Below are positions 7,842 through 16,772 of a DNA stretch of 64,000 nt, piece by piece; within the stretch, counting starts at the first letter, position 1, and every line of letters begins with the position of its first letter. The DNA is from UBA699 sp050261915 (GTDB lineage Bacteria > Bacillota > Clostridia > Clostridiales > Clostridiaceae): contig JBLNDT010000047.1 of the NCBI GenBank assembly GCA_050261915.1, forward strand, positions 21,244-85,243, given 5' to 3'. Under the pieces are notes generated by a model. That model made no database searches, had not been told where the DNA came from, and saw nothing but the letters and a program-made list of their open reading frames with translations. Both the position numbers and the translations under genes were made by a program.

Positions 7842-8882
7842 TTAATCAGATGCTGTTAAACTATGTGAATACACAAGCTTATCCTCAGCATAAATACATA
7901 TTCTACCTATTGAATCTCCAGTCTTAATATCTTCTGCATATTCAGGTTTAATAATTTTAACATAATATTCTTTATTTTTCAACATTGGTATTATTATATC
8001 ATGGGGATAAACCATTTTTAAACTTCCTTTTTTGTATTGTATCTCCCCTGCAATATCCCCTTTTGAAAACATCTTTTTATAAGTGTAATTTTCACTTATA
8101 TAATCGTTGATTTTTTTTGTTTCACCCCATCGTTTTGTGCAGTTTAATAATACTATAACCACATTGTTCCCCTGGTTATTTACAGAAGTTACAAGACATT
8201 TTCCTGCGTTTCCTGTATAGCCTGTTTTTACCCCATCAGCTTCCGGAATTAGCCAAAGAATTTTATTTATATTTTGATAACTCCTTGTAAACCCTTGAGA
8301 AGTTCCGTCAACTATCTTCGAGGATACAATCTGATTAAATAATTCATTTTCCTTAGCCTTTGCAGTAAGCAATGCCAAATCATAAACTGTGGTGTAATGC
8401 ATAGTACTGTCCAGCCCATGGGGGGATTCAAAATGAGTATCAATCAGACCTATTTCGCTTCCGTATTCGTTCATACGGATTACAAATTCATCCACACTAC
8501 CTGCAACTCCTTCACTTAAGGCTACTGCAGCATCGTTCCCGGACCTAAGCATAAGTCCGGTAATCAGTTCTTTTATTGAGACCATTTCTCCTTTTTTATA
8601 TCCTACTGTGGAGCCTCCAATATTTGCAGCTTTTTGAGAAATTTCAACTTTTTTGTCTAAATCTCCGTATTTTATCGCTACAAGTGCAGACATTATTTTT
8701 GTTGTGCTGGCCATAGGAACCAGTTCATGTGAATTTTTTTCATATAGAACTGCACTGCTGTCCGCATCTATTGCTATGGCACACCTGGCTTCCACATTCA
8801 AGCTTTTTCCTGCAGCCTTAACTTGTATGTTTCCTAACAATAAAGCCAGCACCAGGGATAAACAGGTAAACCTTTTAAGCAA
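7842..8882 (-). CDS. D-alanyl-D-alanine carboxypeptidase (penicillin-binding protein, S11 family)
   Basis: 346 residues from a TTG start at 8882, chosen because AAGGCGAGG lies 8 nt upstream and the product then begins with a clean signal peptide (LKRFTCLSLVLALLLGNIQVKA). The S11 active-site motifs are complete: SxxK in ASTTKIM, SxN in RSGNDAAV, and KTG in GVKTGYTGNAG. It trims the terminal D-Ala from peptidoglycan stem peptides outside the membrane. A C-terminal PBP5-C-like beta domain follows. This is the second such enzyme in the window (see 10340-11527) and lies downstream of scpB; the family includes the sporulation-linked DacB and DacF. Confidence 0.92.
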   Translation of the reverse strand: MLKRFTCLSLVLALLLGNIQVKAAGKSLNVEARCAIAIDADSSAVLYEKNSHELVPMASTTKIMSALVAIKYGDLDKKVEISQKAANIGGSTVGYKKGEMVSIKELITGLMLRSGNDAAVALSEGVAGSVDEFVIRMNEYGSEIGLIDTHFESPHGLDSTMHYTTVYDLALLTAKAKENELFNQIVSSKIVDGTSQGFTRSYQNINKILWLIPEADGVKTGYTGNAGKCLVTSVNNQGNNVVIVLLNCTKRWGETKKINDYISENYTYKKMFSKGDIAGEIQYKKGSLKMVYPHDIIIPMLKNKEYYVKIIKPEYAEDIKTGDSIGRICIYAEDKLVYSHSLTASD

Positions 8883-8946
8883 TATTATCACCTCGCCTTA
8901 AACTTTATTTTAGTTTTCTCAACAATTTTTATTTAATACCTTAAAA

Positions 8947-9513
8947 TTATATTTCCTCAAAAAAGCTATCAAGTCCAGGTAATTCCTTAATGCTCTCCAA
9001 GCCAAAGTATTTTAAAAACTCCTCTGTGGTTGAATAAAGGATTGGTCTTCCCGGCACATCAAGCCTTCCTGATTCCCTTATTATTTTCTTTTCTATCAGT
9101 GTGCTCACAGCCCTTTCACTTTTAACTCCTCTGATTTCATCAATAATTGCTCTTGTAACAGGCTGCTTATATGCTATTATTGCTAAAGTTTCAACTGCAG
9201 CCTGAGAAAGGTTCTGCCTTAGGTTTGTACCTAACAGCTTTTCCACATAAATGCTGTTTGCAGGCTTTGTAACAAGCCCATAGGAATTTCCCGAATTAAT
9301 TATCTGAATTCCTCGATCTTCGCTTTTGTATTTACTTGTCATTTCCTCAATGATTTTTCTTGTAAATTCCTGGGAGCATTGGAGCACCTGGGCTATGGTG
9401 CTTAGTTCAACCGGTTCCCCTGAAACAAACAGTATAGATTCTATTATTGAGTAAAATTTATTTTTACTAGATGTTTCTTCAAATTCAAGCTGGTCTAAAT
9501 CAATTTTCTTCAT
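8947..9513 (-). CDS. scpB: Segregation and condensation protein B
   Basis: 188 residues. Start ATG 9513 (MKKIDLDQLEFEE) has the ribosome site GGAGG inside the 3' end of scpA; the two genes overlap by 14 nt and are probably translationally coupled. ScpB forms a dimer of two winged-helix domains; visible family segments are IIESILFVSGEPVELSTIAQ, TLAIIAYKQPVTRAIIDEIRGV and EFLKYFGLESIKELPGL. With ScpA (kleisin) and SMC it forms the chromosome-condensing complex that loads at origin-proximal sites. The length is typical of the family, and order and overlap with scpA are as in most Firmicutes. Confidence 0.95.
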   Translation of the reverse strand: MKKIDLDQLEFEETSSKNKFYSIIESILFVSGEPVELSTIAQVLQCSQEFTRKIIEEMTSKYKSEDRGIQIINSGNSYGLVTKPANSIYVEKLLGTNLRQNLSQAAVETLAIIAYKQPVTRAIIDEIRGVKSERAVSTLIEKKIIRESGRLDVPGRPILYSTTEEFLKYFGLESIKELPGLDSFFEEI

Positions 9514-10255
9514 CACTTTCAGCCTCCTGTATATATATGTCCATAAAACTTCCATCCTGATATGCTTTTACCCTTTTTAACTTAATTAACTCAAGCAGGG
9601 CTAAAAATACAACAATTGCTTCTATCTTATAGGAACATTCCTTTATAAAACTTGAAAAGGTCTGCTGTTTCTTATTTTTCAAGCTTTGAATGATATATTC
9701 CATTTTATTTTCTATTTTAAATTTATCTATAGGTATTTCCCTCACAATTGCATTTGTTTTATTTTGCTTTCCATTGTAGTTTTCTATTACGCTGCAATAA
9801 ATATTATATAAATCCAGCATTGAAACCTTTGCAAGAAAATCTTCTGGGTTTGGTTCCTTATGTACCGGTTCTATTATTTCAGGCTTTTTACTGTAAAAGG
9901 CACCAGTGTCTTCAAGCCTTTCCATTAACCAGCCTGATGCAAGCTTAAACTTTTTATACTTGGCAAGTTTGTTAATAAGCTCTTCCTCAGGATTACCTTC
10001 ATTCCCCTCTGCAGTTTCATCTTTTTGTTTAGGCAGCAAAAGCTTTGACTTAATTTCAATTAAGGTAGCTGCAATGAGTATGAATTCAGAGGTAACCTCC
10101 AGGTCCATTTCCTCCATGGCTTTTATATACTCAAGATACTGACCTGTTATTTCATGGATCTTGATATTATAAATATCCATTTTATTCTTTTTAATAAGGT
10201 GAAGCAGAAGGTCGAAGGGACCTTCAAAATTTTCAAGCTTTATATTTAACTGCAT
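9500..10255 (-). CDS. scpA: Segregation and condensation protein A (kleisin)
   Basis: 251 residues, start ATG 10255 after AAGGGAGATACTAC. The kleisin N terminus is classic: NIKLENFEGPFDLLLHLIKKNKMDIYNI, which binds the SMC neck, followed by ITGQYLEYIKAMEEMDLEVTSEFILIAATLIEIKSKLLLP. The C-terminal winged helix (SSFIKECSYKIEAIVVFLALLELIKLKRVKAYQD) binds the SMC head. The middle is acidic and variable, binding ScpB. It acts in chromosome segregation and is coupled by overlap to scpB. Confidence 0.96.
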   Translation of the reverse strand: MQLNIKLENFEGPFDLLLHLIKKNKMDIYNIKIHEITGQYLEYIKAMEEMDLEVTSEFILIAATLIEIKSKLLLPKQKDETAEGNEGNPEEELINKLAKYKKFKLASGWLMERLEDTGAFYSKKPEIIEPVHKEPNPEDFLAKVSMLDLYNIYCSVIENYNGKQNKTNAIVREIPIDKFKIENKMEYIIQSLKNKKQQTFSSFIKECSYKIEAIVVFLALLELIKLKRVKAYQDGSFMDIYIQEAESDEEN

Positions 10256-10307
10256 GTAGTATCTCCCTTAAATTTTCTTAAATACTTATTTCACTTTATT
10301 ATATAAC

Positions 10308-10341
10308 AAAAGATGCACTGCTGAAAAGCAGTACATCTTTT
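10308..10341 (-). terminator. Intrinsic terminator after the upstream carboxypeptidase gene
   Basis: A 15-bp stem (10308-10322 with 10327-10341, GAAA-type loop, one G-U pair) that covers the stop codon of the 10340-11527 gene, followed on the minus strand by a TTTTGTTATAT tract. It separates this gene from scpA. Confidence 0.85.
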
Positions 10342-11527
10342 ATATTCCTCTATCAAGAATATTTGTAAAGTTATCCTTAAGGTTCCCTAATATTCCTGAT
10401 CTTTTTACATCCCTGTCACTATATATTTTAACCTTTCCAATAAGTACACCATCGCTGTATATTTCTGCATATCCTGCAGCATCTCCAGTTTTGAAGTTTT
10501 TCTTTTCGGAATCAAGAACGCACCTGGTTGTTATTTTGTTTTGCTTTCCTCTTTCAACAACTGTGCTGAAATCTTCTGAGGCTTTTGCAATAAAAAATCT
10601 GTCCCCTTTTTTATTTAGTGCAACTTTTTCAATTTCAGAATCTTTGATCACTATCTTTTTTTGTTCAAATTTTGAAAAGCCGTAATTTAACAGCATACTT
10701 GCATCCTTATTTCTTACCTTGTAGGTTGGAGAACCCATAATAACAGTAAGCATCCTAATGCCGTCCTTATTTGCAGTGGCAGAAATACAGTACTTTGCCT
10801 CATCTGTAAACCCTGTTTTCAACCCATCACAACCACTGAAGAATCTTACCAGTTTATTATGATTTACAAGTTCTATAGGAGTTTTTCTTCCTTCGGTTAT
10901 AGTTTCCATATAAGTTCCTGTATACTTCAAAATAGTACTGTGTTTAATTAGTTCTTTTGACATAAGTGAAATGTCCCAGGCTGTGGTTAAATGACCAGGT
11001 GCACTTAGTCCTGTACAGTTTTTAAAAGTTGTATCCTTCATACCAAGGCTCTGTGCCCTTTCATTCATTTTAACAACAAAGGCATCTTCAGTGCCTCCCA
11101 AATATTCCGCCATGGCAACTGCTGCATCGTTTCCCGATGCTATGCCAATACCCTTTAAAAGCTCTTCCACTGTTCTTACTTCTCCAGTATCAAGGAGCAT
11201 GGAGCTGCCTCCCATTTTTTTTGCATTTTCACTTATTGTAACCTTGTCTGTAAGTTTAATTTGCCCCGAGTCCACAGCTTCCATGGTTAGAAGCATAGTC
11301 ATTATTTTTGTTACAGAGGCAGGGGCAAGCTTTTTGTGAGAGTTAAAATCATAAAGAACCTTTCCTGTATTAGGTTCTATGAGCAGAGCTGATTCAGCCT
11401 CAACCTTAATGCCATCTCCAGTATTTGCGGCCCCTGCAGCTTCAACTGATGTGCTTAATATACCAAAAGCCATCACAAGTGCAATAAAACTGCTGATTAT
11501 TATAAAATGTGTTTTTTTGCATAACAT
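10340..11527 (-). CDS. D-alanyl-D-alanine carboxypeptidase (S11 family, DacF-like)
   Basis: 395 residues. Start ATG 11527 (MLCKKTHFIIISS) is preceded by AAAGGAGG; an earlier in-frame ATG at 11566 lacks a ribosome site. Signal peptide to about residue 31, then the S11 catalytic core with SxxK in APASVTKIMT, SGN in IASGNDAAV and KTG in GLKTGFTDEA, followed by a beta-rich C-terminal domain and an amphipathic tail (ILGNLKDNFTNILDRGI) like the membrane anchor of PBP5. It removes terminal D-Ala from peptidoglycan. Downstream of deoB and pdp, the order seen around dacF in Bacillus and Clostridium, which suggests DacF; the symbol is left blank because two paralogues are present. Confidence 0.93.
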   Translation of the reverse strand: MLCKKTHFIIISSFIALVMAFGILSTSVEAAGAANTGDGIKVEAESALLIEPNTGKVLYDFNSHKKLAPASVTKIMTMLLTMEAVDSGQIKLTDKVTISENAKKMGGSSMLLDTGEVRTVEELLKGIGIASGNDAAVAMAEYLGGTEDAFVVKMNERAQSLGMKDTTFKNCTGLSAPGHLTTAWDISLMSKELIKHSTILKYTGTYMETITEGRKTPIELVNHNKLVRFFSGCDGLKTGFTDEAKYCISATANKDGIRMLTVIMGSPTYKVRNKDASMLLNYGFSKFEQKKIVIKDSEIEKVALNKKGDRFFIAKASEDFSTVVERGKQNKITTRCVLDSEKKNFKTGDAAGYAEIYSDGVLIGKVKIYSDRDVKRSGILGNLKDNFTNILDRGI

Positions 11528-11610
11528 AATAAAAATACCTCCTTTCTTCAAAAATATCTTTTCCATAAAACCTTTGTTTTATGAAAATAAATTTAAAGAA
11601 AGGAGGTAGC

Positions 11611-12912
11611 CTATAGTATTACTTCATATACATACTTTTTAGCTTCCACAGGATTTTCACCTATGGAATATGCTTCTTCAGCGGTTTTAACTGCATCTGA
11701 AGCATCAGTAAGGTTGGTATGCAATATGCATAGAACATCTCCGGGATTAACCTTGTCTCCCACTTTTTTCACCATGGTAATCCCGGCGCAAAAGTCGATA
11801 CTGTCTTCCTTGGTTTTTCTTCCGGCTCCAAGGAGCATGGCAGCTTTTCCTATGTCCTCAGCCAATATTGAGTTAATATACCCCTTTGTTTTTGATTTTA
11901 TTTCAATATTAAAATTAGGATCATAGATTGAATCAATTTTGTTTACAAAATCAGGGTCCCCTCCTTGAGCTGCAACCAGTTCAAGAAACTTGTCCAATAC
12001 TTTTCCTGAAGACAGCATTGAACTTAAGTTTTCATAGGCTTTTTCATAATCATTAAAAGCACCACCAAGTAAAGCCATATGAGATGCAATTGCAAGAGCA
12101 ACCTCCACTTCATCCCTGGCACCATTTCCCTTTAACACCTCAATTATTTCCCTGACCTCATTAAAGTTACCAACTTCATGACCAAGAGGCTGGTCCATAT
12201 TAGTTATAACAGCCACAGTTTTAACCCCTACGTTTTTTCCTATGTTAACCATGGTTTCTGCAAGTTCTCTAGCTCCTTTAAGGGTTTTCATAAAAGCACC
12301 AGACCCAGTTTTTACATCCAGCACTATGGCATCTGCACCGGAAGCTATTTTCTTACTCATTATAGATGCTGCTATAAGTGGAATGCTGTCAATAGTACTT
12401 GTTACGTCTCTTAAAGCATAGGTTTTCTTGTCAGCAGGGGTAAGATTAACCGTTTGTGCAGCTATTGCCATCTTATGCTTATTTACATTTTCAATAAATC
12501 TTTCAGGAGAAATATCAGTTCTAAACCCAGGAATTGATTCAAGCTTATCTATTGTTCCTCCAGTATGTCCAAGACCTCTCCCGGACATCTTAGCCACAGG
12601 TATTCCAAAACTTGCTACCAATGGTATTACAATAAGAGATATCTTGTCCCCAACCCCTCCGGAAGAATGTTTGTCCACTTTAATTCCTTTAATCTCAGAA
12701 AGGTCCACTTTTTCTCCAGAGTTTACATAAGCCATTGTGAGGTCAGCAGTTTCCTTTGAAGTCATCCCCTTGAAATATATGGCCATATACAGAGCTGATA
12801 TTTGATAATCCGGTATTATACCAGCCACATATCCATTTACAAAGAAATCAATTTCCTCCTTTGTAAGTTCACTTCCAAGTTTTTTCTTTTCTATAATGTC
12901 TACCATTCTCAT
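11611..12912 (-). CDS. pdp: Pyrimidine-nucleoside phosphorylase
   Basis: 433 residues, start ATG 12912 with AAGGAGGTAGAGCT. It belongs to the thymidine/pyrimidine phosphorylase family. Signature KHSSGGVGDKISL (phosphate binding), KMSGRGLGHTGGTIDKLES (family signature) and a C-terminal PYNP domain (GAGRKTKEDSIDFCAGI, then VKKVGDKVNPGDVL). It splits uridine, deoxyuridine and thymidine with phosphate, giving base plus (deoxy)ribose-1-phosphate in the cytoplasm. The product is the substrate of phosphopentomutase, encoded 4 nt upstream, so the pair forms the classic nucleoside salvage and pentose catabolism unit. Confidence 0.94.
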   Translation of the reverse strand: MRMVDIIEKKKLGSELTKEEIDFFVNGYVAGIIPDYQISALYMAIYFKGMTSKETADLTMAYVNSGEKVDLSEIKGIKVDKHSSGGVGDKISLIVIPLVASFGIPVAKMSGRGLGHTGGTIDKLESIPGFRTDISPERFIENVNKHKMAIAAQTVNLTPADKKTYALRDVTSTIDSIPLIAASIMSKKIASGADAIVLDVKTGSGAFMKTLKGARELAETMVNIGKNVGVKTVAVITNMDQPLGHEVGNFNEVREIIEVLKGNGARDEVEVALAIASHMALLGGAFNDYEKAYENLSSMLSSGKVLDKFLELVAAQGGDPDFVNKIDSIYDPNFNIEIKSKTKGYINSILAEDIGKAAMLLGAGRKTKEDSIDFCAGITMVKKVGDKVNPGDVLCILHTNLTDASDAVKTAEEAYSIGENPVEAKKYVYEVIL

Positions 12913-12916
12913 AGCT

Positions 12917-14089
12917 CTACCTCCTTATGTCGTCGTAAAAACTTAATCCGTTTATTTCATTTTCAATGTTGAACATGTGAAGTATAGTTTTTCCTATATC
13001 ACAGAAGCAGTTTCTTGTTCCAAGATTTACCGCTGCTTTTATATTTTCTCCATATACAAGGAGCGGTATATATTCTCTGGAATGATCAGTGCTTATGGTC
13101 GATGGATCACAGCCGTGATCTGCTGTAATAATAAGTACATCCTCTTTTTCCATTTGTGAAATTATCTCAGGGAGCCTGTGGTCAAATCTTCTTAATGCAT
13201 CAGCATAACCCTGTACGTCATTCCTATGACCGTAAAGCATATCAAAATCCACAAGATTTGTAAATATTAGACCTTTCCCTGCAGTTTTCATGAATTCAAT
13301 TGTTTTATCAATTCCTTGTTCATTAGTTTTTGTATGGTCTGAAAAGCTTATTCCCCTATGATTGAATATATCTTCAATTTTCCCTACAGCATATACGGAT
13401 AGTGAGTTTTTAACCAGGTCATCAAGCATGGTTTCTCCCACAGGGTCCAGTGCAAAGTCCTTTCTGTTCCCTGTTCTAACATATGAACCATTTTCTTTAA
13501 TAAAAGGTCTTGCTATGATTCGTCCCACGGACCTTTCATTAACCATCAGCTTTCTTGCTTCCTCGCATATTTTATATAATTCCTCAAGAGGTATTACAGC
13601 TTCATTTGCAGCTATCTGCATAACACTGTCTGCAGAGGTATATAGTATTGGATATCCGGTTTTATCGTGGAGTTCCCCATACTCCTTAATTATTTCTGTT
13701 CCTGATGCCACCTTATTTGCAAGGAATTTTCTTCCTATAATTTCTTCAAGTTCACTAACAATATCCTCTGAGAAACCCTCAGGATATGTTTTTAAAGGAT
13801 GTTCAAGAATAATCCCTGACATTTCCCAGTGACCAGTTATAGTATCTTTTCCCTTTGAAAGCTCCATGCATCTGCCAAAGTTTCCAATGGGAGATGGGTA
13901 TTTTTCCAGCCCTTCCACAAAGTCAATATTTCCAAGACCCAGCTTTTCAAGGTTTTCAAGCTTAAAACCTCCAAGAACCCTGGATATACCACCTAGAGTA
14001 TTGCTGCCTGCATCACCGTATTCTGCTGCGTCTGGCAGCTCTCCTATACCAAAACTATCAAGTACTATTAATATAACCCTGTTTATCAT
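12917..14089 (-). CDS. deoB: Phosphopentomutase
   Basis: 390 residues, start ATG 14089 after GGGGGGTAAAACA. Alkaline-phosphatase superfamily metalloenzyme that interconverts (deoxy)ribose-1- and 5-phosphates. Motifs: RVILIVLDSFGIGELPDA with the first metal aspartate, the SNTLGG loop whose Thr is phosphorylated, KGKDTITGHWEMSG, and near the C terminus NLVDFDMLYGHRND, LIITADHGCDPS and STDHSREYIPLLV with the metal-binding Asp and His residues. It is encoded immediately before pdp in an operon for nucleoside breakdown. Length and motifs are normal. Confidence 0.97.
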   Translation of the reverse strand: MINRVILIVLDSFGIGELPDAAEYGDAGSNTLGGISRVLGGFKLENLEKLGLGNIDFVEGLEKYPSPIGNFGRCMELSKGKDTITGHWEMSGIILEHPLKTYPEGFSEDIVSELEEIIGRKFLANKVASGTEIIKEYGELHDKTGYPILYTSADSVMQIAANEAVIPLEELYKICEEARKLMVNERSVGRIIARPFIKENGSYVRTGNRKDFALDPVGETMLDDLVKNSLSVYAVGKIEDIFNHRGISFSDHTKTNEQGIDKTIEFMKTAGKGLIFTNLVDFDMLYGHRNDVQGYADALRRFDHRLPEIISQMEKEDVLIITADHGCDPSTISTDHSREYIPLLVYGENIKAAVNLGTRNCFCDIGKTILHMFNIENEINGLSFYDDIRR

Positions 14090-14116
14090 TGTTTTACCCC
14101 CCTGTTGTGTAATTTA

Positions 14117-14758
14117 TTATCCCCCTATATTGGCAACTATTAGTTTAACAATATTCGGGGTTAAGTATGACTCTAAAAAAAACCCAAAAAACATAAAAGA
14201 TGAAGGTATTAAAAAGGCAAATGAATATGAGGTTAAATTGATCCATATGTTTGAAGCTCTGTTTCTTTGAGCCCTGTTTCTAAATACTGCAGTTGAAAAC
14301 TCCATGGCTATAACCGATGAAATTACTATTGCAGGTATGTAAATAATATTTTGAGGAATAATTCCTGCAAGGGTTATCCAAAGACCCCGCATTCCCATCT
14401 GGCTTATTATGAAACTTATAGAAAAACCTAAGGTAAAGCCCTTAAATAAATTTAACATAAGTATAACAGGAAGCCCAACTAGGGTAAGACCTAGAAACCA
14501 AATTGCAAAAATTAATGGAATATTGTTTTTCAAAGTTTCAAGGAAAATTGATTTGTAATCTACACTTTGTGAGGTTAAAGCAGTGCTAAAATTACTAAGA
14601 TAGCTGGTTAAATCACTTTTTTCAAAGGTTCCCATATACCTTACACTGTAAATTCCAATAATAATACCAATAGATAAGCAAAGCATACTTGCAAAGTAAA
14701 ATTTAATATTATTTTGAATATGCCTTCCTAATACTAGTTTAATCTTGTTTTCGGACAT
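14117..14758 (-). CDS. spoIIM: Stage II sporulation protein M
   Basis: 213 residues with five to six transmembrane helices. I place the start at ATG 14758 (MSENKIKLVLGRHIQNN), 6 nt after GGAGGT; ATG 14764 is possible but too close to the ribosome site. Family features: long central hydrophobic segment with FLETLKNNIPLIFAIWFLGLTLVGLPVILMLNLFKGFTLGF, and ITLAGIIPQNIIYIPAIVISS. SpoIIM with SpoIIP and SpoIID forms the septal peptidoglycan-degrading machine that drives engulfment in the mother cell. Its presence marks the organism as an endospore former. The ribosome site lies partly inside a perfect 12-bp hairpin (14769-14809). Confidence 0.92.
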   Translation of the reverse strand: MSENKIKLVLGRHIQNNIKFYFASMLCLSIGIIIGIYSVRYMGTFEKSDLTSYLSNFSTALTSQSVDYKSIFLETLKNNIPLIFAIWFLGLTLVGLPVILMLNLFKGFTLGFSISFIISQMGMRGLWITLAGIIPQNIIYIPAIVISSVIAMEFSTAVFRNRAQRNRASNIWINLTSYSFAFLIPSSFMFFGFFLESYLTPNIVKLIVANIGG

Positions 14759-14768
14759 AAACATACCT

Positions 14769-14809
14769 CCTTTAGCACATGTCTTTTTAATTTTATGATG
14801 TGCTAAAGG
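14769..14809 (-). promoter_or_regulatory. Perfect hairpin overlapping the spoIIM ribosome site
   Basis: A 12-bp perfect inverted repeat, CCTTTAGCACAT / ATGTGCTAAAGG, with a 17-nt AT-rich loop. On the minus strand the 3' arm contains the AAAGG part of the AAAGGAGG ribosome site of spoIIM. There is no T tract, so it does not look like a terminator of the upstream NUDIX gene. It may restrict spoIIM translation or act as an RNA processing or stability element, or be a DNA operator. Confidence 0.55.
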
Positions 14810-14823
14810 ATATTATTCATTGT

Positions 14824-15345
14824 TTATTCCATCATAAAGGCGCAAATTGTCTTAGCATCCTCTATTTTACCCTCTCTAATCATGCCTTTAATATTATTTA
14901 CCTTAACCTTGTGAATATTGATAAATTCATCTTCATCCCCTAAAGAGGCATCTCCCGGATATAAATCTTCAGCCTTGTATAAGTATATATATTCATCACA
15001 AAAACCTGGTGATGTTACAACTTTTCCAAGAAAGGTTATTTTGTCAGATTTATATCCGGTTTCCTCTTCAAGTTCTCTTATTGCACAAGGAAGAGGTTCT
15101 TCATCCTTTTCTATTTTCCCTGCGGGAACCTCAAGGAGTGTCTTTTCTACAGCCTTTCTGAATTGTTCCACCAAGAGCACCGTTTCATGATCAACATATG
15201 GAATTACCGCCACAGCACCATTATGCCTTACAATTTCCCTTCTTCCAGTTTTACCATCTGGCAGCGCTACCTCCAATTCCTCTAAAGTAAGAATCCTCCC
15301 CTTATATATGCAATTTGTCTTTATAGTTTTTTCTGATAAATCCAT
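14824..15345 (-). CDS. NUDIX hydrolase (ADP-ribose pyrophosphatase type)
   Basis: 173 residues, start ATG 15345 after AAAAGGAGTGTATCA. Complete Nudix box: GKIEKDEEPLPCAIRELEEE followed by TGY, matching G-x5-E-x7-REUxEExGU. The N-terminal beta domain (YKGRILTLEELEVALPDGK, then RREIVRHNGAVAVIPY) and the C-terminal helical tail are those of ADP-ribose diphosphatases, which cleave ADP-ribose to AMP and ribose-5-phosphate in the cytoplasm. It lies upstream of spoIIM, with the same relative placement seen in many Clostridium genomes. Exact substrate is inferred from the family. Confidence 0.92.
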   Translation of the reverse strand: MDLSEKTIKTNCIYKGRILTLEELEVALPDGKTGRREIVRHNGAVAVIPYVDHETVLLVEQFRKAVEKTLLEVPAGKIEKDEEPLPCAIRELEEETGYKSDKITFLGKVVTSPGFCDEYIYLYKAEDLYPGDASLGDEDEFINIHKVKVNNIKGMIREGKIEDAKTICAFMME

Positions 15346-15363
15346 TGATACACTCCTTTTAAG

Positions 15364-16137
15364 TTAAAATCTGCCTGAGGAACCTCCTCCGCTGGAAGAA
15401 CCTCCACCAAAGCCTCCAAAGCCTCCCCCAGAGGAACCTCCGCCAAAGCCTCCCCCTCCGAAGAAGCCGCCCCCAAAGAAGCCTCCTCTTCTTCTTCTGA
15501 AAAATAAAAACCAAATAATTATTATGAATATAACAAACCCTATGCTGTCAAAGGGGTTTGAATTATTTGAATTATCCTTAGGCACATTCACTTTTTCATT
15601 TTTATCTAAAGTTACATTGTATTCCTTTGCTATATCATCTGCAAATACTGAAAAGGAATCCTTAAGCCCCTGGCTGTAGTTCCCCTCCTTGAATAAGGGT
15701 AATGCCACTGAATTCATAATCCTGGATGAATAAATATCTGTGACAGCCCCTTCAAGACCGGTGCCTACCTCCACTCTCCAGGCTCTGTCCTGCATTGACA
15801 AAAGTATCATAAGACCGTTGTTTTTCCCCTTTTGCCCAATGCCCCAATTTCTAAAAAGCTCATTTGCATAAGAATTTATATCAGCACCCTCCAAGGAATT
15901 TATTACCACTATTACCTCCTGGGCCCCTGTCTTATCCTCTAGTTCCTTCCCTACTGAAATAATATATTCTTTTGTGCTTTCATCTATGGTATTTCCCGTA
16001 TAATCATTAACATATTTCAGTTCTGTTGGCTTTGGATAGTTTGCTGCAAAAACAGAGCTGAAGGTAAATAGTGATATTGATGCTGCACACAAAATGCCAA
16101 TAAAATGTTTATTTAATAATCCTCTAAAGGTTTTCAT
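15364..16137 (-). CDS. TPM domain protein with Gly/Ser-rich tail (YgcG-like)
   Basis: 257 residues. Signal peptide (about 1-31), then a TPM domain facing outward (about 35-165: YVNDYTGNTIDESTKEYIIS, RNWGIGQKGKNNGLMILLSM, RVEVGTGLEGAVTD), a spacer, one transmembrane helix (about 200-217), RRRRGG, and a long Gly/Ser/Phe-rich tail. The same architecture is found in E. coli YgcG and many Firmicutes. The TPM fold has weak acid-phosphatase-like activity in some members, but the physiological role is unknown. Its start overlaps the end of the lemA-like gene nearly (2-nt gap), and LemA-TPM pairs are very common. Low-complexity tail codes are intact. Confidence 0.88.
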   Translation of the reverse strand: MKTFRGLLNKHFIGILCAASISLFTFSSVFAANYPKPTELKYVNDYTGNTIDESTKEYIISVGKELEDKTGAQEVIVVINSLEGADINSYANELFRNWGIGQKGKNNGLMILLSMQDRAWRVEVGTGLEGAVTDIYSSRIMNSVALPLFKEGNYSQGLKDSFSVFADDIAKEYNVTLDKNEKVNVPKDNSNNSNPFDSIGFVIFIIIIWFLFFRRRRGGFFGGGFFGGGGFGGGSSGGGFGGFGGGSSSGGGSSGRF

Positions 16138-16139
16138 GA

Positions 16140-16715
16140 TTACTGCACCGGTGTAAAGTCAACTTTAGGAACCTCCTGGGCTCCATTAGAAGCTTTATAA
16201 TATGGTTTCTCCTGGAATCTAAATATTCCTGCAATCAAAGCATTTGGAAATTTCTTAATAGTGCTGTTATATGTGTTTACCGCATTATTATAATCTTTCC
16301 TGGCAATACCTATCCTGTTTTCTGTACCTTCAAGGGCAACACTTAAGTCCTTGAAGTTTTGGTCTGATTTTAACTGAGGATAATTTTCAACAATAACAAG
16401 CAGTCTTGACAATGAAGTTGAAAGAGCACTGTCTGCATCAGCTTTTTCAGAAATTGTCTGAGCTCCTGCAAGCTTTGCTCTGGCATCTGCTACTTCCGTG
16501 AAAATTGACTTTTCCTGAGCTGCATAGCCCTTAACTGTAGCAACCAGATTTGGAATTAAATCAAGACGTCTTTGAAGCTGGGTATCAATGTCAGACTGGG
16601 CTTTATTAACATTCTGCTCCAGTGCTACCATATTATTATAGCTGCTTATTACCGGCACAAATATCAATGCAAGTACAGCCACTATAATAAGTATTGTTTT
16701 CAAACCCTTACTCAT
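16140..16715 (-). CDS. LemA family protein
   Basis: 191 residues, start ATG 16715 after AGGGGGTTGTTAAT. One N-terminal membrane anchor (about 4-24), then the LemA four-helix bundle: SSYNNMVALEQNVNKAQSDI, QLQRRLDLIPNLVATVKGYA, AQEKSIFTEVADARAKL and TENRIGIARKDYNNAVNTYN, ending in NALIAGIFRFQEKPYYKAS. The protein is anchored with the bundle most likely outside or periplasm-facing; the biochemical role is unknown. It is paired with the TPM gene immediately downstream. Confidence 0.93.
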   Translation of the reverse strand: MSKGLKTILIIVAVLALIFVPVISSYNNMVALEQNVNKAQSDIDTQLQRRLDLIPNLVATVKGYAAQEKSIFTEVADARAKLAGAQTISEKADADSALSTSLSRLLVIVENYPQLKSDQNFKDLSVALEGTENRIGIARKDYNNAVNTYNSTIKKFPNALIAGIFRFQEKPYYKASNGAQEVPKVDFTPVQ

Positions 16716-16772
16716 ATTAACAACCCCCTATTTAGTATTTATAATAGTTTAACATAATTTTCATTGTTTGTA

